DNA of 39,246 nt from an alpha proteobacterium SCGC AAA280-P20 (GCA_000371845.1 AQUE01000006.1:1-39246); one strand, 5' to 3'. Shown: positions 18,220-28,513, counted from the first letter of the stretch. The notes: generated by a model not told the origin, from the sequence alone. Made by a program: numbers and translations.

Positions 18220-19788
18220 ATGCTATCTAATTTTTTTACTCTTATTAAAATTGGCAGAGCTTTAGCAAAGTCTAATAGTTTATCTATTTTTGAAGAATTT
18301 TATAAACCACCCTTATCTATTAAAGTTTTAATAAAGATATTTGGTTTTACTACTTTTAATAAAGACTCTTCAAACAAAAGTGCTGGCGAAAGATTAAAAA
18401 ATGCTTTTTTAACTTTAGGTCCTGCTTTTATAAAATTGGGTCAATTTCTTGCAACTCGTCCTGATATTGTTGGTGAAGAATTTGCAAAAGAATTACAGCA
18501 ACTACAAGATCAAATGCCTGCTTTTGACATCTCCCAGTCAAAAGAAGCTTTGCGTAAAGAATTGGGTGAAGAAAAATATCAACAAATTACTTATTTAAGC
18601 AAACCCATTGCCGCTGCATCCATTGCTCAAGTTCACTTTGCTAAAATTATTAATAATGAAAAAAAAGAAATTGACGTTGCTATTAAAATATTAAGACCTA
18701 ATATAGAAAAGATTTTTAACAAAGAATTAGATGCATTAAGATTTTTAGCATCGGTTATTGAATTTAGCGTTAAGAAAAGTCGCAGATTAAAATTAGTAAA
18801 AATTATAGATCTGCTTAAAGAAATCACCAACATTGAAATGGATCTAAGATATGAAGCAGCATCTGCAAGTGAACTTAAAAAAAATACGGCTCAAGATGAG
18901 GGATTTAAAGTTCCATCTATATTTTGGGATTTCACTTCACAAAGAGTTTTAACTATTGAAAAAGTAGAAGGTATTTCAATTAAAGATAAAGAATTACTCA
19001 TCAAAAATAAAATTGATTTAAAAAAAATATCAAGATTACTTATACAAAATTTTTTACGCCAAGCAGTAGGCGATGGTTTTTTCCATGGCGACATGCACCA
19101 GGGCAATCTGTTTGTCGATAAGAATGAAAATATTGTGCCTGTAGATTTTGGAATTATGGGTCGTCTGGATATTGCGAATAGAAAGTATTTAGCCGAGATA
19201 TTGTATGGTTTTATTAACCGTGACTACGAAAAGGTCGCAAAAGTCCATTTTATTGCAGGTTTAGTGCCAAATACGGAGTCTTTAGACCAATTCACTCAGG
19301 CTCTAAGAACTATAGGCGAGCCTATTTTTGGTCAATCTTCTAAGAATATTTCTGCGGGCAAATTACTAGCTAGACTTTTTGAAGTAACAGAAAAATTTAA
19401 TATGGTCACTCAACCACAATTATTATTGTTACAAAAAACAATGGTGGTGGTCGAAGGAGTTGCAAGATCATTAGATGAAGACGCAAATATTTGGGAAATT
19501 TCAAAACCAGTATTGCAAGGTTGGTTGAACAACGAAATTGGTCCTAAAAATAGAATAGATAAAATATTAAAAACGACAACTGAACTTTTAGATAAACTTC
19601 CTGAATTACCAGAGATGATTAATCGGGCTAACAAAGCTATGGAGCTTTTAAGTTCATATGAATTTATAAAAAATCAAAACCAAAGTAACGAATATGAAAT
19701 TAAACAAAAGTCTTCAAAATTAAAAAAGACTTATCTAATTATAGGTTTATTAATTATTGTAATTATATTGTTAATAGTATTCAAATAG
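18220..19788 (+). CDS. ubiB: UbiB-family atypical kinase/ATPase for ubiquinone synthesis
   Basis: A 522-residue protein of the UbiB/ADCK family. The KxGQ motif is IKLGQF (71-76). An Ala-rich loop replaces the glycine-rich loop (IAAASIAQVHFA, 130-141). Lys156 in VAIKILRP, the catalytic loop HGDMHQGNLF and the metal motif PVDFGIMG are present. A single hydrophobic helix (YLIIGLLIIVIILLIVF) ends the protein and would anchor it in the inner membrane. It supports the ubiquinone biosynthetic complex, probably by ATP-driven lipid access. It sits 6 bases after ubiE and 4 before coaBC. Confidence 0.96.
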   Translation: MLSNFFTLIKIGRALAKSNSLSIFEEFYKPPLSIKVLIKIFGFTTFNKDSSNKSAGERLKNAFLTLGPAFIKLGQFLATRPDIVGEEFAKELQQLQDQMPAFDISQSKEALRKELGEEKYQQITYLSKPIAAASIAQVHFAKIINNEKKEIDVAIKILRPNIEKIFNKELDALRFLASVIEFSVKKSRRLKLVKIIDLLKEITNIEMDLRYEAASASELKKNTAQDEGFKVPSIFWDFTSQRVLTIEKVEGISIKDKELLIKNKIDLKKISRLLIQNFLRQAVGDGFFHGDMHQGNLFVDKNENIVPVDFGIMGRLDIANRKYLAEILYGFINRDYEKVAKVHFIAGLVPNTESLDQFTQALRTIGEPIFGQSSKNISAGKLLARLFEVTEKFNMVTQPQLLLLQKTMVVVEGVARSLDEDANIWEISKPVLQGWLNNEIGPKNRIDKILKTTTELLDKLPELPEMINRANKAMELLSSYEFIKNQNQSNEYEIKQKSSKLKKTYLIIGLLIIVIILLIVFK

Positions 19789-19792
19789 CGCG

Positions 19793-21016
19793 ATGCTAAA
19801 TTCAATTGAGAATAAGAAAATTTTAATCGTTATTGGTGGCGGAATAGCCGCTTATAAAGTTCTCGATGTTATTAGAGTGCTTAGAAAAAATAACTGTGAA
19901 GTTAAAACTATTATAACTAATTCTGGAAAAGAATTTGTAACGCCATTATCAATTTCTGCTCTTTCTAAAAATAAAGTTTTTGAAAACCTATTCGATCCCA
20001 ATAATGAAGGAGAAATGGATCATATTGCGCTATCTAGATGGTGTGATTTAATACTCGTTGCTCCGACGACAGCTAATCTAATGGCAAATTTTGCGCACGG
20101 TGAAGCTAAAGATTTTGCAACAACGGTTATCATGGCCTCTAACAAACCTATTTTCCTTGCTCCAGCAATGAATGTTGAGATGTGGAATAACCAAGCTACC
20201 CAAGAAAATTTTCAAAAGCTTATTCAATTTAAATATAAATTTATTGGACCTACTGTTGGTGAAATGGCGTGTGGAGAAGTAGGGGTTGGTAAAATGTCAT
20301 CTCCTGAGGAAATTATTCTAACTATCAAAAATTATTTTCTTTCAAAGAATTTATTCAATAATAAAAATTTAAAAGCATTAGTCACAGCAGGATCGACTAG
20401 AGAGTATATTGATCCGGTAAGATTTTTATCGAATGAGTCTTCTGGAAAACAAGGATTTGAGATTGCAAAGTCATTAAACGATATCGGCTTTAAAACAAAA
20501 TTAGTTATTGGTCCAAATTCTTTAGATATTAAAAATCAGGAAAACCTTGAAGTGATCAATGTTACAACTGCCAAACAAATGTTTGAAGCTTGCAAAGATA
20601 ATTTACCAGTAGATGTTGCGGTTTGTACGGCTGCGGTTTCTGATTTTAAAGTTAAAAACTACAATGAAGAAAAAATAAAAAAAGAAGGATTAGAAGATTT
20701 TAATTTAGAACTTGAAAAAAATATCGATATTTTATCTTTCATCGCTAGCCAAAATATTAATCGACCAAGACTGGTGGTTGGCTTTGCAGCGGAGACTAAA
20801 AACATCATCGAAAATGCACAAAAGAAAATCCAAAATAAACACTGCGACTGGATTGTAGCTAATAATGTGGCTGATAAATCTATTGGTTTTAACTCAGATT
20901 ATAATGAAGTTTTTTTAATTTCTAAAAATAAAGAAGTTGAGAAATTTAATAAAACAACAAAATCAGAAATTGCAAAAAAACTATCTAACAAAATTCTTCA
21001 CGCTCTTATTCAATAA
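19793..21016 (+). CDS. coaBC: Bifunctional phosphopantothenoylcysteine decarboxylase / phosphopantothenate-cysteine ligase
   Basis: A 407-residue fusion. The N-terminal flavoprotein decarboxylase (CoaC) has His77 in MDHIALSRW, PAMNVEMW (124-131) and the substrate clamp ACGEVGVGKM with Cys160. The C-terminal ligase (CoaB) begins around residue 187 with ALVTAGSTREYIDPVRFLSN and contains CTAAVSDFK and a closing GFNSDYNEV region. It carries out two consecutive steps of coenzyme A synthesis. The last base of its stop is the first base of the dut ATG (TAATGG), so the two are coupled. Confidence 0.97.
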   Translation: MLNSIENKKILIVIGGGIAAYKVLDVIRVLRKNNCEVKTIITNSGKEFVTPLSISALSKNKVFENLFDPNNEGEMDHIALSRWCDLILVAPTTANLMANFAHGEAKDFATTVIMASNKPIFLAPAMNVEMWNNQATQENFQKLIQFKYKFIGPTVGEMACGEVGVGKMSSPEEIILTIKNYFLSKNLFNNKNLKALVTAGSTREYIDPVRFLSNESSGKQGFEIAKSLNDIGFKTKLVIGPNSLDIKNQENLEVINVTTAKQMFEACKDNLPVDVAVCTAAVSDFKVKNYNEEKIKKEGLEDFNLELEKNIDILSFIASQNINRPRLVVGFAAETKNIIENAQKKIQNKHCDWIVANNVADKSIGFNSDYNEVFLISKNKEVEKFNKTTKSEIAKKLSNKILHALIQ

Positions 21017-21456
21017 TGGTTAAAATTTTAGTAAAAAAAATAAATTATAAACATAAAGATCTGCCTAAATATGAAACGGTAGGTTCTTCTGGTTTAGATT
21101 TAATTGCTAATATTGATAAAGAAATAATATTAAAGTCAAATGAGCGAACACTAGTACCGACTGGTTTAGCTGTGGCCATCCCTGAAAATTACGAGATACA
21201 AGTAAGACCAAGATCGGGACTTGCAGCAAAGAATGGAATTAGCGTTTTAAATACGCCTGGAACAGTGGATGCTGATTATCGAGGTGAAATTAAAGTCATA
21301 TTAATAAACTTAAGTTTAGAAAATTTTAAAATTGAACCAGGACAAAGAATTGCACAGATGGTGCTCTGCCCTGTTGTAAAAGCTGAATTAGTTGAGGTTG
21401 ATACACTTCCTGAATCAGTTCGTGGAAGCGGTGGATTTGGTTCAACAGGCCGATAA
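21016..21456 (+). CDS. dut: dUTP diphosphatase
   Basis: A 146-residue trimeric dUTPase with the five family motifs, among them GSSGLDLIAN, PRSGLAAKNGI, NTPGTVDADYRGE (catalytic aspartate), PGQRIAQMV and the C-terminal lid RGSGGFGSTGR. It hydrolyses dUTP to dUMP and pyrophosphate, keeping uracil out of DNA and feeding thymidylate synthesis. It follows coaBC as in most alphaproteobacteria and is 6 bases upstream of the ThiF-like gene. Confidence 0.98.
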   Translation: MVKILVKKINYKHKDLPKYETVGSSGLDLIANIDKEIILKSNERTLVPTGLAVAIPENYEIQVRPRSGLAAKNGISVLNTPGTVDADYRGEIKVILINLSLENFKIEPGQRIAQMVLCPVVKAELVEVDTLPESVRGSGGFGSTGR

Positions 21457-21462
21457 ATATTC

Positions 21463-22215
21463 ATGAAACTTAGCTATGACGATGTCAAAAGATACATTGC
21501 TCATATCAATTTAAAAAAAATCGGCAGCTTCGGTCAAAAAAAAATCATCGATACAAAAGTTCTCATTATTGGTGTTGGTGGATTAGGCTCGCCTGTTGCA
21601 CTCTATCTTGCGTCATCTGGGATTAACAATATTGGTATCGTTGATCATGACAAAATAGATATCTCAAATTTACACCGACAAATTTTATTTAATGAAGAAG
21701 ACGTTAATAAGTTTAAAGTTGATATTACTGAAAAAAGATTAAGAAAAATTAATTCTAAAATAAAAATTAAAAAATTTAAAACTAAAATCGATAGCAATAA
21801 TATAAATAAGATTGCAAAAAGATATGATCTGATCATTGATGGAACTGACAGTTTTAAATCAAAATTATTAATTAACGATTATTGTTATAAAAATAAAAAA
21901 ATCATAATTTGCGGAGCCATCAGTAAGTTTGATGGTCATGTTTTTGTTTTTAATTTTAAAAAGAACAACTCGCCTTGTCTTAGATGTTTTATGCCAGAAA
22001 TTCCAAGTGGAGACATGATGGATTGCCAAAGTGAGGGGGTTTTGTCTACTCTTGCGGGGATGGTTGGAACAATTATGGCTAATGAGGCGATCCGTGAAAT
22101 ATTAAATTTTGAAAATTCGTTATGTGGGAATGTTTTAATTATTAACGCTGAAAATCTTTTAATAAAAAAAATTAAATTAAATAAAAACAAAAATTGCATT
22201 AAGAAGATTAAATGA
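21463..22215 (+). CDS. ThiF/MoeB/HesA-family adenylyltransferase
   Basis: A 250-residue E1-like enzyme. The nucleotide-binding loop is IIGVGGLGSPVA (35-46), followed by VDHDKIDISNLHRQILF with the conserved Asp61 and Arg72, and DGTDSF. A candidate sulfur-transfer cysteine is Cys188 in MMDCQSEGV. The first zinc pair is CLRC (Cys172, Cys175); the second pair at the C-terminus is reduced to a single Cys245 in KNKNCIKK. Such enzymes adenylate the C-terminal glycine of a ThiS- or MoaD-like protein for thiamine or molybdopterin synthesis. No carrier gene is adjacent, so the partner is unknown. It overlaps the next gene by 4 bases. Confidence 0.88.
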   Translation: MKLSYDDVKRYIAHINLKKIGSFGQKKIIDTKVLIIGVGGLGSPVALYLASSGINNIGIVDHDKIDISNLHRQILFNEEDVNKFKVDITEKRLRKINSKIKIKKFKTKIDSNNINKIAKRYDLIIDGTDSFKSKLLINDYCYKNKKIIICGAISKFDGHVFVFNFKKNNSPCLRCFMPEIPSGDMMDCQSEGVLSTLAGMVGTIMANEAIREILNFENSLCGNVLIINAENLLIKKIKLNKNKNCIKKIK

Positions 22216-22691
22216 AGTTTAAAAAAATAATTATTATTTTATCTTTTATTATTTTCACAAGTGCAGATTTACTGGCACAAAAAATTATTACTAAAAAATA
22301 TCTTAGTATTAGAACCAGCGTTGCAAATCTTAGAATTGGACCATCACCTGCTCATCCCATTGCATTCGTATATGAAAAAAAGAATATGCCAGTTGAAGTG
22401 ATTGATGAGTTTGAAGTATGGAGAAAAGTTAAAGATTATCAAGGCGACATTGGCTGGATTCATCTAAGTCAATTATCTAGAAAAAGAACTTTATTAACTA
22501 CAAAAGATGGAATTGTTCTTTTTAAAAATTCAACCATCTATTCAAAACCAATTATTAAAATTGGAAATTTAGAAGCTGCTTCTATTAAAAAATGTATTCC
22601 AAATTGGTGCTTGGTTGAAATCCAAAAATATAAAGGTTGGATACAAACTGATCACGTTTGGGGCTTAGAAAATAAAGAAATTATCAATTAA
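22212..22691 (+). CDS. Secreted bacterial SH3-domain protein
   Basis: A 159-residue protein with a Sec-type signal peptide: basic MKFKK, a hydrophobic core and a likely cleavage near LLAQ (residue 21-22). Residues about 30-90 form a bacterial SH3-like unit (VANLRIGPSPAHPIAFVY, then WRKVKDYQGDIGWIHLSQL). A second, weaker repeat spans 95-150 (KIGNLEAASIKKCIPNWCLVEI, shown in part, then KGWIQTDHVWG) and has two cysteines four residues apart. These proteins are periplasmic and often bind peptidoglycan or other wall partners. It is cotranscribed with the ThiF-like gene (ATGA overlap). The function is otherwise unknown. Confidence 0.82.
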   Translation: MKFKKIIIILSFIIFTSADLLAQKIITKKYLSIRTSVANLRIGPSPAHPIAFVYEKKNMPVEVIDEFEVWRKVKDYQGDIGWIHLSQLSRKRTLLTTKDGIVLFKNSTIYSKPIIKIGNLEAASIKKCIPNWCLVEIQKYKGWIQTDHVWGLENKEIIN

Positions 22692-22693
22692 AT

Positions 22694-22722
22694 TTGTCAA
22701 ATCCTTTATTAAACTGTAAATT
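22694..22722 (+). promoter_or_regulatory. Promoter of the fabA-fabB-fabI operon
   Basis: TTGTCA (22694-22699, 5 of 6 to the -35 consensus) and TAAATT (22717-22722, 4 of 6) are spaced by exactly 17 bases inside the 71-base gap before fabA. The start point would be near 22729, leaving a leader of about 34 bases without an obvious Shine-Dalgarno sequence. Confidence 0.5.
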
Positions 22723-22762
22723 AAAAACTAATTATCAATAATTTTAATTCTCTAACGATTTC

Positions 22763-23269
22763 ATGAAACAACAAAATCAATATAGCTACCAAGATCTACT
22801 CGATTGCGCTGAAGGTAAAATGTTTGGACCTGGTAATGCAAAATTACCTGCGCCTCCGATGTTGATGTTTGATCGAATTACTTCGATCACGGCTGAGGGT
22901 GGATTATTTAATAAAGGTGAAATTTTAGCAGAATTAGACATCAAAGATAATTTGTGGTTTTTCGAATGTCATTTTAAAGGAGATCCGGTGATGCCGGGAT
23001 GCTTAGGATTAGATGCGATGTGGCAACTTTTAGGATTTTATCTTGGTTGGTTAGGAAATCCCGGCCACGGTCGAGCGCTTGGAGTGAATGAAGTAAAATT
23101 TACAGGTGAAGTCGTAAAACAAGTAAAACTGGTAAAATATGTCATTAATATCAAAAGATTATTAAGAAAAGGCGAAACTTGTGTTGGTTTGGCTGATGGT
23201 TTAGTCTTTGCGGACAATAAAGAAATATATAACGCTAAAAATCTTAAAGTTGGTTTATTTAAAAGCTAA
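22763..23269 (+). CDS. fabA: 3-hydroxydecanoyl-ACP dehydratase/isomerase
   Basis: A 168-residue hotdog-fold enzyme. The active-site residues His70 ([12 protein letters not shown]) and Asp84 (GLDAMWQ) fall at the same positions as in E. coli FabA. It dehydrates 3-hydroxydecanoyl-ACP and isomerises trans-2 to cis-3-decenoyl-ACP, the branch point for unsaturated fatty acids made without oxygen. It is first in a fabA-fabB-fabI operon and 9 bases upstream of fabB, whose product elongates the cis-3 intermediate. Confidence 0.98.
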   Translation: MKQQNQYSYQDLLDCAEGKMFGPGNAKLPAPPMLMFDRITSITAEGGLFNKGEILAELDIKDNLWFFECHFKGDPVMPGCLGLDAMWQLLGFYLGWLGNPGHGRALGVNEVKFTGEVVKQVKLVKYVINIKRLLRKGETCVGLADGLVFADNKEIYNAKNLKVGLFKS

Positions 23270-23273
23270 GGAG
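23268..23273 (+). promoter_or_regulatory. Ribosome-binding site deciding the fabB start
   Basis: AAGGAG lies 5 bases before the ATG at 23279 but only 2 bases before an in-frame TTG at 23276. This favours the ATG. It is one of the few strong Shine-Dalgarno sequences in the window. Confidence 0.7.
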
Positions 23274-23278
23274 AATTG

Positions 23279-24493
23279 ATGCGAAGAGTAGTAATCACCG
23301 GTTCTGGAATTGTATCTTGTATTGGTAACAATAAAAAAGAAGTTTTAGATTCTCTTCTGAATACTAAATCTGGAATAACTTTTTCTGAAGAATATAAAAA
23401 ATATAATTTTAAAAGCCAAGTCTGCGGTGTTCCTAATATTAAGTACGAAGATTTAATTGATAGAAAAGTTTTAAGATTTATGGGCGATGGATCCGCCTAT
23501 GCTTATCTTTCAATGAAAGAAGCTATTGAAGAATCGGGTCTTACTGAAAAAGAAATTAGCAATGAAAAAACTGGAATTATTATTGGATCTGGAGGTCCTT
23601 CAATTAAGAATGTTATGTTCGCAATCGATTCAACAAGAGCATCGGGTCCTAAAAAAATGGGTCCCTTTATTGTGCCAAAAACAATGGCAAGTACGTGTTC
23701 TGCAACACTTGCAACACCATTTAAAATTAAAGGGGTTAACTATTCAATTAGTTCTGCTTGTGCAACAAGTGCGCATTGTATTGGTAACGCCATGGAACTT
23801 ATTCAATTTGGAAAACAAGATATTGTTTTTGCAGGGGGTGGTGAGGAAATAGACTGGAGTCTTTCTGCAATGTTTGATGCGATGACTGCATTATCTTCAA
23901 AATATAATGATACGCCACAAACAGCTTCTAGGCCTTACGATTCAAGCAGAGATGGCTTTGTAATCGCAGGAGGAGGCGGTGTTATCGTTTTAGAAGAGTA
24001 TGAACATGCAAAAGCAAGGGGAGCTAAAATTCTAGCTGAAATTACGGGTTATGGGGCTACTTCTGATGGTTATGATATGGTGGCACCTTCTGGTGAAGGG
24101 GCTGTTAGATGTATGAAAATGTCTATGCAAAATTTAAGACATTCTAAAATAGATTACGTTAATACTCACGGAACTTCTACTCCTGTGGGCGATACAAAAG
24201 AAATTGAGGCAATGAAAGAAGTTTTTAAAGATAAAGTTCCTCCTTTTAGTTCAACAAAATCAATTACGGGACATTCACTTGGTGCAACATCAGTTCAAGA
24301 GGCAATTTACTGTCTGTTAATGATGAAAAATAAATTTATAGCAGCATCAGCAAACGTGAAAGATTTAGATGAAAAAGTAAAAGGATTGCCTATTGTAACT
24401 GAAGTTAAAAAAAATGTAGATTTAAATTGTGTAATGTCTAATAGCTTTGGTTTCGGTGGAACGAATGCAACTTTAGTATTTGAAAGTTTATAA
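23279..24493 (+). CDS. fabB: 3-oxoacyl-ACP synthase I
   Basis: A 404-residue condensing enzyme. Catalytic residues are Cys161 (SSACATSAH), His297 ([11 protein letters not shown]) and His332 ([14 protein letters not shown]), nearly identical in position to E. coli FabB (163, 298, 333). The end ([14 protein letters not shown]) is the family signature. It is assigned as FabB rather than FabF because it directly follows fabA and has the FabB-like start [15 protein letters not shown]. It elongates cis-3-decenoyl-ACP towards unsaturated chains. The start is ATG at 23279, chosen for the AAGGAG placement. Confidence 0.97.
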   Translation: MRRVVITGSGIVSCIGNNKKEVLDSLLNTKSGITFSEEYKKYNFKSQVCGVPNIKYEDLIDRKVLRFMGDGSAYAYLSMKEAIEESGLTEKEISNEKTGIIIGSGGPSIKNVMFAIDSTRASGPKKMGPFIVPKTMASTCSATLATPFKIKGVNYSISSACATSAHCIGNAMELIQFGKQDIVFAGGGEEIDWSLSAMFDAMTALSSKYNDTPQTASRPYDSSRDGFVIAGGGGVIVLEEYEHAKARGAKILAEITGYGATSDGYDMVAPSGEGAVRCMKMSMQNLRHSKIDYVNTHGTSTPVGDTKEIEAMKEVFKDKVPPFSSTKSITGHSLGATSVQEAIYCLLMMKNKFIAASANVKDLDEKVKGLPIVTEVKKNVDLNCVMSNSFGFGGTNATLVFESL

Positions 24494-24494
24494 A

Positions 24495-25283
24495 ATGAAA
24501 TTAATGCAAGGTAAAAAAGGATTGATTATGGGCGTTGCTAACGACCGCTCGATTGCATGGGGCATTGCAAAAAAATTAAGTGAACACGGAGCTGAACTTG
24601 CATTCACATATGTGGGTGATGCTTTAAAGAAAAGAGTTATTCCCCTTGCAGAATCTTTAGGTTCAAAATTTACATTGGATTGCAATGTGGAAAAGAAAGA
24701 AGAAATTGTTAAAACTTTTTCAGACATTAAAGATAAATGGGGACATTTAGACTTTGTAGTTCACGCAATTGCTTTTTCGGATAAATCAGAATTATCAGGA
24801 CAATACTTAAATACATCTCGAGAAAATTTTTCAAACAGTATGTTAATTTCTTGTTTTTCTTTTACAGAAGTTTGCAGAGAAGCTGCTAAAATAATGAAAC
24901 CAGGTTCAAGCTTTATTACTTTAACTTATTGTGCTGATAAAGTTATTCCAAACTATAACGTCATGGGAGTTTGCAAAGCCGCGCTTGAAACAAGTGTTAA
25001 ATATTTGTCCGTTGATCTTGGATCAAATGGAATTAGAGTAAATGCCATTAGCGCTGGTCCTATTAAAACTTTAGCAGCCTCTGCAATTGGTGATGCTAAA
25101 TTTTTATATAAATGGAATGAAAACCATTCTCCACTAAAGAGAAACGTCGATATTAACGATGTAGGTGGGGCTGCAGTTTACTTATTAAGCGATCTTGCGG
25201 CAGGTGTTACAGGCGAAATTCACTATGTGGACGCGGGTTATAATATCGTTGGTATGCCTAACCCTAAGAATATGCAGGCTTAA
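24495..25283 (+). CDS. fabI: Enoyl-ACP reductase (NADH)
   Basis: A 262-residue short-chain dehydrogenase-fold reductase. The cofactor loop is [13 protein letters not shown], and the Tyr-x6-Lys catalytic pair is Tyr154/Lys161 ([12 protein letters not shown]) with the second tyrosine at Tyr145 (LTYCADK). It reduces trans-2-enoyl-ACP, the last step of each elongation cycle, and belongs to the family inhibited by triclosan. The ATG at 24495 lies one base after the fabB stop and gives the expected start [13 protein letters not shown]; an in-frame TTG at 24480 would add five unneeded residues. Its 3' end overlaps pnp by 4 bases, with overlapping stop codons on opposite strands. Confidence 0.97.
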   Translation: MKLMQGKKGLIMGVANDRSIAWGIAKKLSEHGAELAFTYVGDALKKRVIPLAESLGSKFTLDCNVEKKEEIVKTFSDIKDKWGHLDFVVHAIAFSDKSELSGQYLNTSRENFSNSMLISCFSFTEVCREAAKIMKPGSSFITLTYCADKVIPNYNVMGVCKAALETSVKYLSVDLGSNGIRVNAISAGPIKTLAASAIGDAKFLYKWNENHSPLKRNVDINDVGGAAVYLLSDLAAGVTGEIHYVDAGYNIVGMPNPKNMQA

Positions 25284-27355
25284 CTATCTAAAGCTTGTTT
25301 AATTGAAAGTTTAACTTTTCCTTTATCAAATCCTAAAACTTTAACTTTAACTTCATCACCCTCTTTTACAACGTCGCTTACTTTCTCTACTCTCTTCGCT
25401 GCAAGTTCAGAGATGTGAACTAGTCCATCTTGTTTTCCCAAGAAATTTACAAAAGCTCCAAATTCCATAATTTTAACAACTTTGCCTGTATAAATTTTTC
25501 CAACTTCGGCTTTTGCAATAATACTTTTTACCATTTCTAAAGCTTTATTTCTTGAAGCTTCATCCGGAGCAGCGATAGTTACAATTCCATCATCACTAAT
25601 ATCAACTTTAGCGCCCGATAATTCAACGATCTCTCTTATTGTCACTCCACCTTTTCCGATGATGGCTGCGATGTCTTTTTTATCGACAGTTACTTTTTCC
25701 ATTTTTGGAGTGTGTTTTGATAAATCTTTTCTTGAAGTTTTAAGCGCTTTGTTCATCTCACCTAAGATATGAATTCTACCATCTTTTGCTTGTGATAATG
25801 CTTTATCCATAATCTCAAATGTAATTCCTGTAATTTTAATATCCATTTGTAATGAAGTAATTCCATCTTCAGTTCCTGCAACTTTAAAATCCATATCTCC
25901 TAAATGATCCTCATCTCCTAAGATATCAGATAGAACCGAGTAATCCGCTCCTTCTTTAATTAAACCCATTGCAATTCCTGCAACTGGCTTTTTAATTGGA
26001 ACTCCGGCATCCATTAGCGCAAGAGATGCTCCACAAACAGTTGCCATAGATGATGAACCGTTTGACTCTGTAATTTCTGAAACAATTCTAAATGTGTAAG
26101 GGAATTCTTCTTTTTTAGGTAAAATTGAATTAACAGCACGCCACGCTAATTTACCATGACCAATTTCACGTCTTCCTGTTCCAACTCTACCAACTTCTCC
26201 AACTGAGAATGGAGGGAAGTTATAGTGCAACATAAATCTAGATCTTTGTAATCCATCTAAGCTTTCAATTCTTTGTTCATCTTCTGAAGTTCCAAGTGTT
26301 GTAACAACAATTGCTTGCGTTTCACCTCTTGTAAATAAAGCTGAACCGTGAGTTCTAGGTAGCACACCCACTTCGCACTTAATTGGCCTAATATCCGCAA
26401 GTCCTCTGCCATCAATTCTTTTCTTTTCTTTAAGAATTTTTGTTCTAACAATTTCTTTTTCGATATCTTTAAACTGAGATTCAACATCCATTGTGCTAAA
26501 TTCTTCTGAATCTGTATAAAGCGCTAATGATTTTTCTTTTGCTAAATTAATTAACCCGCTTCTTTTCTTTTTATCTGGTTCGGAAAATGCCGCTACTAAA
26601 TCATTTTTAACATTTTTTAATAAATTATTTTTTACATCTTTAAGATCTTTTGTCTCTACAACCCAAGTTTCTTTTTTACATTCTGCAGCAAATTCATTTA
26701 TCATTTTAATCACTGGTCCAAATTGTTCATGACCAAATTTAACTGCATCTAACATTACTTTTTCAGTTAATCCTGAAGCCTCAGACTCCACCATCAAAAC
26801 TGCATCTTTGGTTCCTGCAACAACTAACTCTAATTGTGAATCTTTTAATTGTTCTTTTGTTGGGTTTAAAACAAAACTGTTATTAATGTATCCAACTTTA
26901 GAAGCCGCAACCGGTCCCATAAAAGGAATTCCTGAAATAGCTAATGCGGCTGAAGCTGCAATTAAAGATAATATTTCTGGATCATTATCTTTCTCGTATG
27001 AAAGAACTGTTGGTAGAACTTGAACTTCATTTCTAAAACCTTCCGGAAATAAAGGTCTGATTGGTCTGTCAATTAATCTTGATATTAAAGTTTCGCTCTC
27101 GGTTGGTCTTGCTTCTCTTTTGAAATATCCGCCTGGAATTTTTCCTGAAGCGTAATATTTTTCTTGATAATTTACTGTAAGAGGAAAAAAATCTATGTCA
27201 GGTTTTGCTTTCTTTGCGCCAACAACTGTTGCTAATATAACTGTATCACCTGAAGTTAGAATAACTGCACCATCAGCTTGACGAGCGATTTTTCCTGACT
27301 CGATAGATAATTTTTTACCACCCCAAACAATCTCTTTTCTTACTATTTTAAACAT
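25280..27355 (-). CDS. pnp: Polyribonucleotide nucleotidyltransferase (PNPase)
   Basis: A 691-residue exoribonuclease with two RNase PH domains (about 10-220 and 310-540). The phosphate and metal sites in the second domain include [13 protein letters not shown] and [22 protein letters not shown] domain ([16 protein letters not shown]) and an S1 domain ([18 protein letters not shown]) follow near the C-terminus. It degrades RNA 3' to 5' with phosphate. It follows rpsO by 6 bases at the end of the nusA-infB-rbfA-truB-rpsO-pnp series. In E. coli pnp autoregulates through its leader. The very short gap here suggests control is instead exerted further upstream (inference). Confidence 0.98.
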   Translation of the reverse strand: MFKIVRKEIVWGGKKLSIESGKIARQADGAVILTSGDTVILATVVGAKKAKPDIDFFPLTVNYQEKYYASGKIPGGYFKREARPTESETLISRLIDRPIRPLFPEGFRNEVQVLPTVLSYEKDNDPEILSLIAASAALAISGIPFMGPVAASKVGYINNSFVLNPTKEQLKDSQLELVVAGTKDAVLMVESEASGLTEKVMLDAVKFGHEQFGPVIKMINEFAAECKKETWVVETKDLKDVKNNLLKNVKNDLVAAFSEPDKKKRSGLINLAKEKSLALYTDSEEFSTMDVESQFKDIEKEIVRTKILKEKKRIDGRGLADIRPIKCEVGVLPRTHGSALFTRGETQAIVVTTLGTSEDEQRIESLDGLQRSRFMLHYNFPPFSVGEVGRVGTGRREIGHGKLAWRAVNSILPKKEEFPYTFRIVSEITESNGSSSMATVCGASLALMDAGVPIKKPVAGIAMGLIKEGADYSVLSDILGDEDHLGDMDFKVAGTEDGITSLQMDIKITGITFEIMDKALSQAKDGRIHILGEMNKALKTSRKDLSKHTPKMEKVTVDKKDIAAIIGKGGVTIREIVELSGAKVDISDDGIVTIAAPDEASRNKALEMVKSIIAKAEVGKIYTGKVVKIMEFGAFVNFLGKQDGLVHISELAAKRVEKVSDVVKEGDEVKVKVLGFDKGKVKLSIKQALDS

Positions 27356-27361
27356 TAAAAT

Positions 27362-27631
27362 TTATTTTCTGATATTCAGCTTTTCTAAGATCTTTTTATA
27401 ATTGGTTGCGTTTGTTTTGCTGAGATAATCTAATAGTTTTTTTCTTCTATTCACCAATGTCGTTAATCCTGTGTAGGAATGCTTATCTTTTTTATTTTTT
27501 GTAAAATGCTCAGTTAAGTATCTAATTCGCTCAGTTAAAATTGCGATCTGTACTTCTGAAGAACCAACGTCTTTCGCGTGCAGTTTTAAATCTTTAAAAA
27601 CACTTTCTTTATTTAAAATTTTTTTTGTCAT
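27362..27631 (-). CDS. rpsO: 30S ribosomal protein S15
   Basis: An 89-residue protein of exact family length. The conserved core is HAKDVGSSEVQIAILTERI, followed by LTEHF-KNKKDKHS and the LVNRRKKLLDYL helix. It binds the central domain of 16S rRNA and nucleates platform assembly. It sits 3 bases after truB and 6 bases before pnp, the common order in bacteria. Confidence 0.98.
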   Translation of the reverse strand: MTKKILNKESVFKDLKLHAKDVGSSEVQIAILTERIRYLTEHFTKNKKDKHSYTGLTTLVNRRKKLLDYLSKTNATNYKKILEKLNIRK

Positions 27632-27634
27632 TTT

Positions 27635-28513
27635 TTAATTAAATACTCTCCTTGGATAAAAAAAACCGGACTTAAGGTATCCGAGAGCAAGTGGCTTTTC
27701 TAAAGCCGCTGTGTAAATATTGTCTAAACTAACCTTTCCAAATTCATTAACTAAACTAACCTTCATTCCATTCTTTATTAAATTAATTCTTTCATCATTT
27801 AATTTAATGCTAGGTATATGTATTAAAGCACTCTGAATATCAAGCACATATTTTAAAAAATTAGCAGTACTTTCTTTTTCTATTAATTTTTCAAGGCTAT
27901 TTGAGTTCTTAATTCTAAAATTTCCATATCGAGTTCTAACCAATTTAGTGACGTGGGCAAATCCGCCAAAGGATTTTGCAATGTCTCTTGCTAGACTTCG
28001 AATGTAAGTTCCTGTTCCACATTTTATATAAAAAAGACTTTTGTTATTTTCATGTTTTAACAGTCTAATATTTTTTATAAAAACTTTTCTCTCATCTATA
28101 TCAAATGCTAAATTATTTCTCGCAAGCTCATAAGATCTTTTGCCATTAATTTTTACTGCAGAAAATTTTGGCGGTATTTGCATTTGGTAGCCGATAAATT
28201 TTTTTAAAATATTTTGAACTTCTCTTTTGTCTGGATAAATCTCATTACTGTTTATAACTTTTCCTTCTAAATCTAAGGTATCCGTCTCTGATCCCCACTG
28301 GATTTCAAATAAATAACTTTTAAATAGCAAATGTATTAAGGAAACAGTCTTTGTTGCTTCGCCTAGTGCAATAGGCAAAACGCCTTCTGCTAATGGATCT
28401 AGAGTTCCAGCATGACCAATTTTAATTTTTTTAAATTTACTCTTTATGACGTTTAAACAATATGCTGAGCTAAAACCTTTTGGTTTGTTTAAGTTTATCC
28501 AACCATCAATCAT
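27635..28513 (-). CDS. truB: tRNA pseudouridine-55 synthase
   Basis: A 292-residue pseudouridine synthase. The start is GWINLNKPKGFSS, and the catalytic aspartate is Asp39 in GHAGTLDPLAEGVLPI. Further motifs are KRSYELAR and GTGTYIRSLARDI. It makes pseudouridine 55 in the T-loop of tRNAs. Its 5' end overlaps the rbfA 3' end by 8 bases, indicating coupled translation. Confidence 0.97.
   Translation of the reverse strand: MIDGWINLNKPKGFSSAYCLNVIKSKFKKIKIGHAGTLDPLAEGVLPIALGEATKTVSLIHLLFKSYLFEIQWGSETDTLDLEGKVINSNEIYPDKREVQNILKKFIGYQMQIPPKFSAVKINGKRSYELARNNLAFDIDERKVFIKNIRLLKHENNKSLFYIKCGTGTYIRSLARDIAKSFGGFAHVTKLVRTRYGNFRIKNSNSLEKLIEKESTANFLKYVLDIQSALIHIPSIKLNDERINLIKNGMKVSLVNEFGKVSLDNIYTAALEKPLALGYLKSGFFYPRRVFN

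Noticed and set aside
24480..24494. Longer FabI starting at TTG 24480 inside fabB
   Set aside because: The ATG at 24495 gives the normal N-terminus and the expected one-base spacing after the fabB stop.
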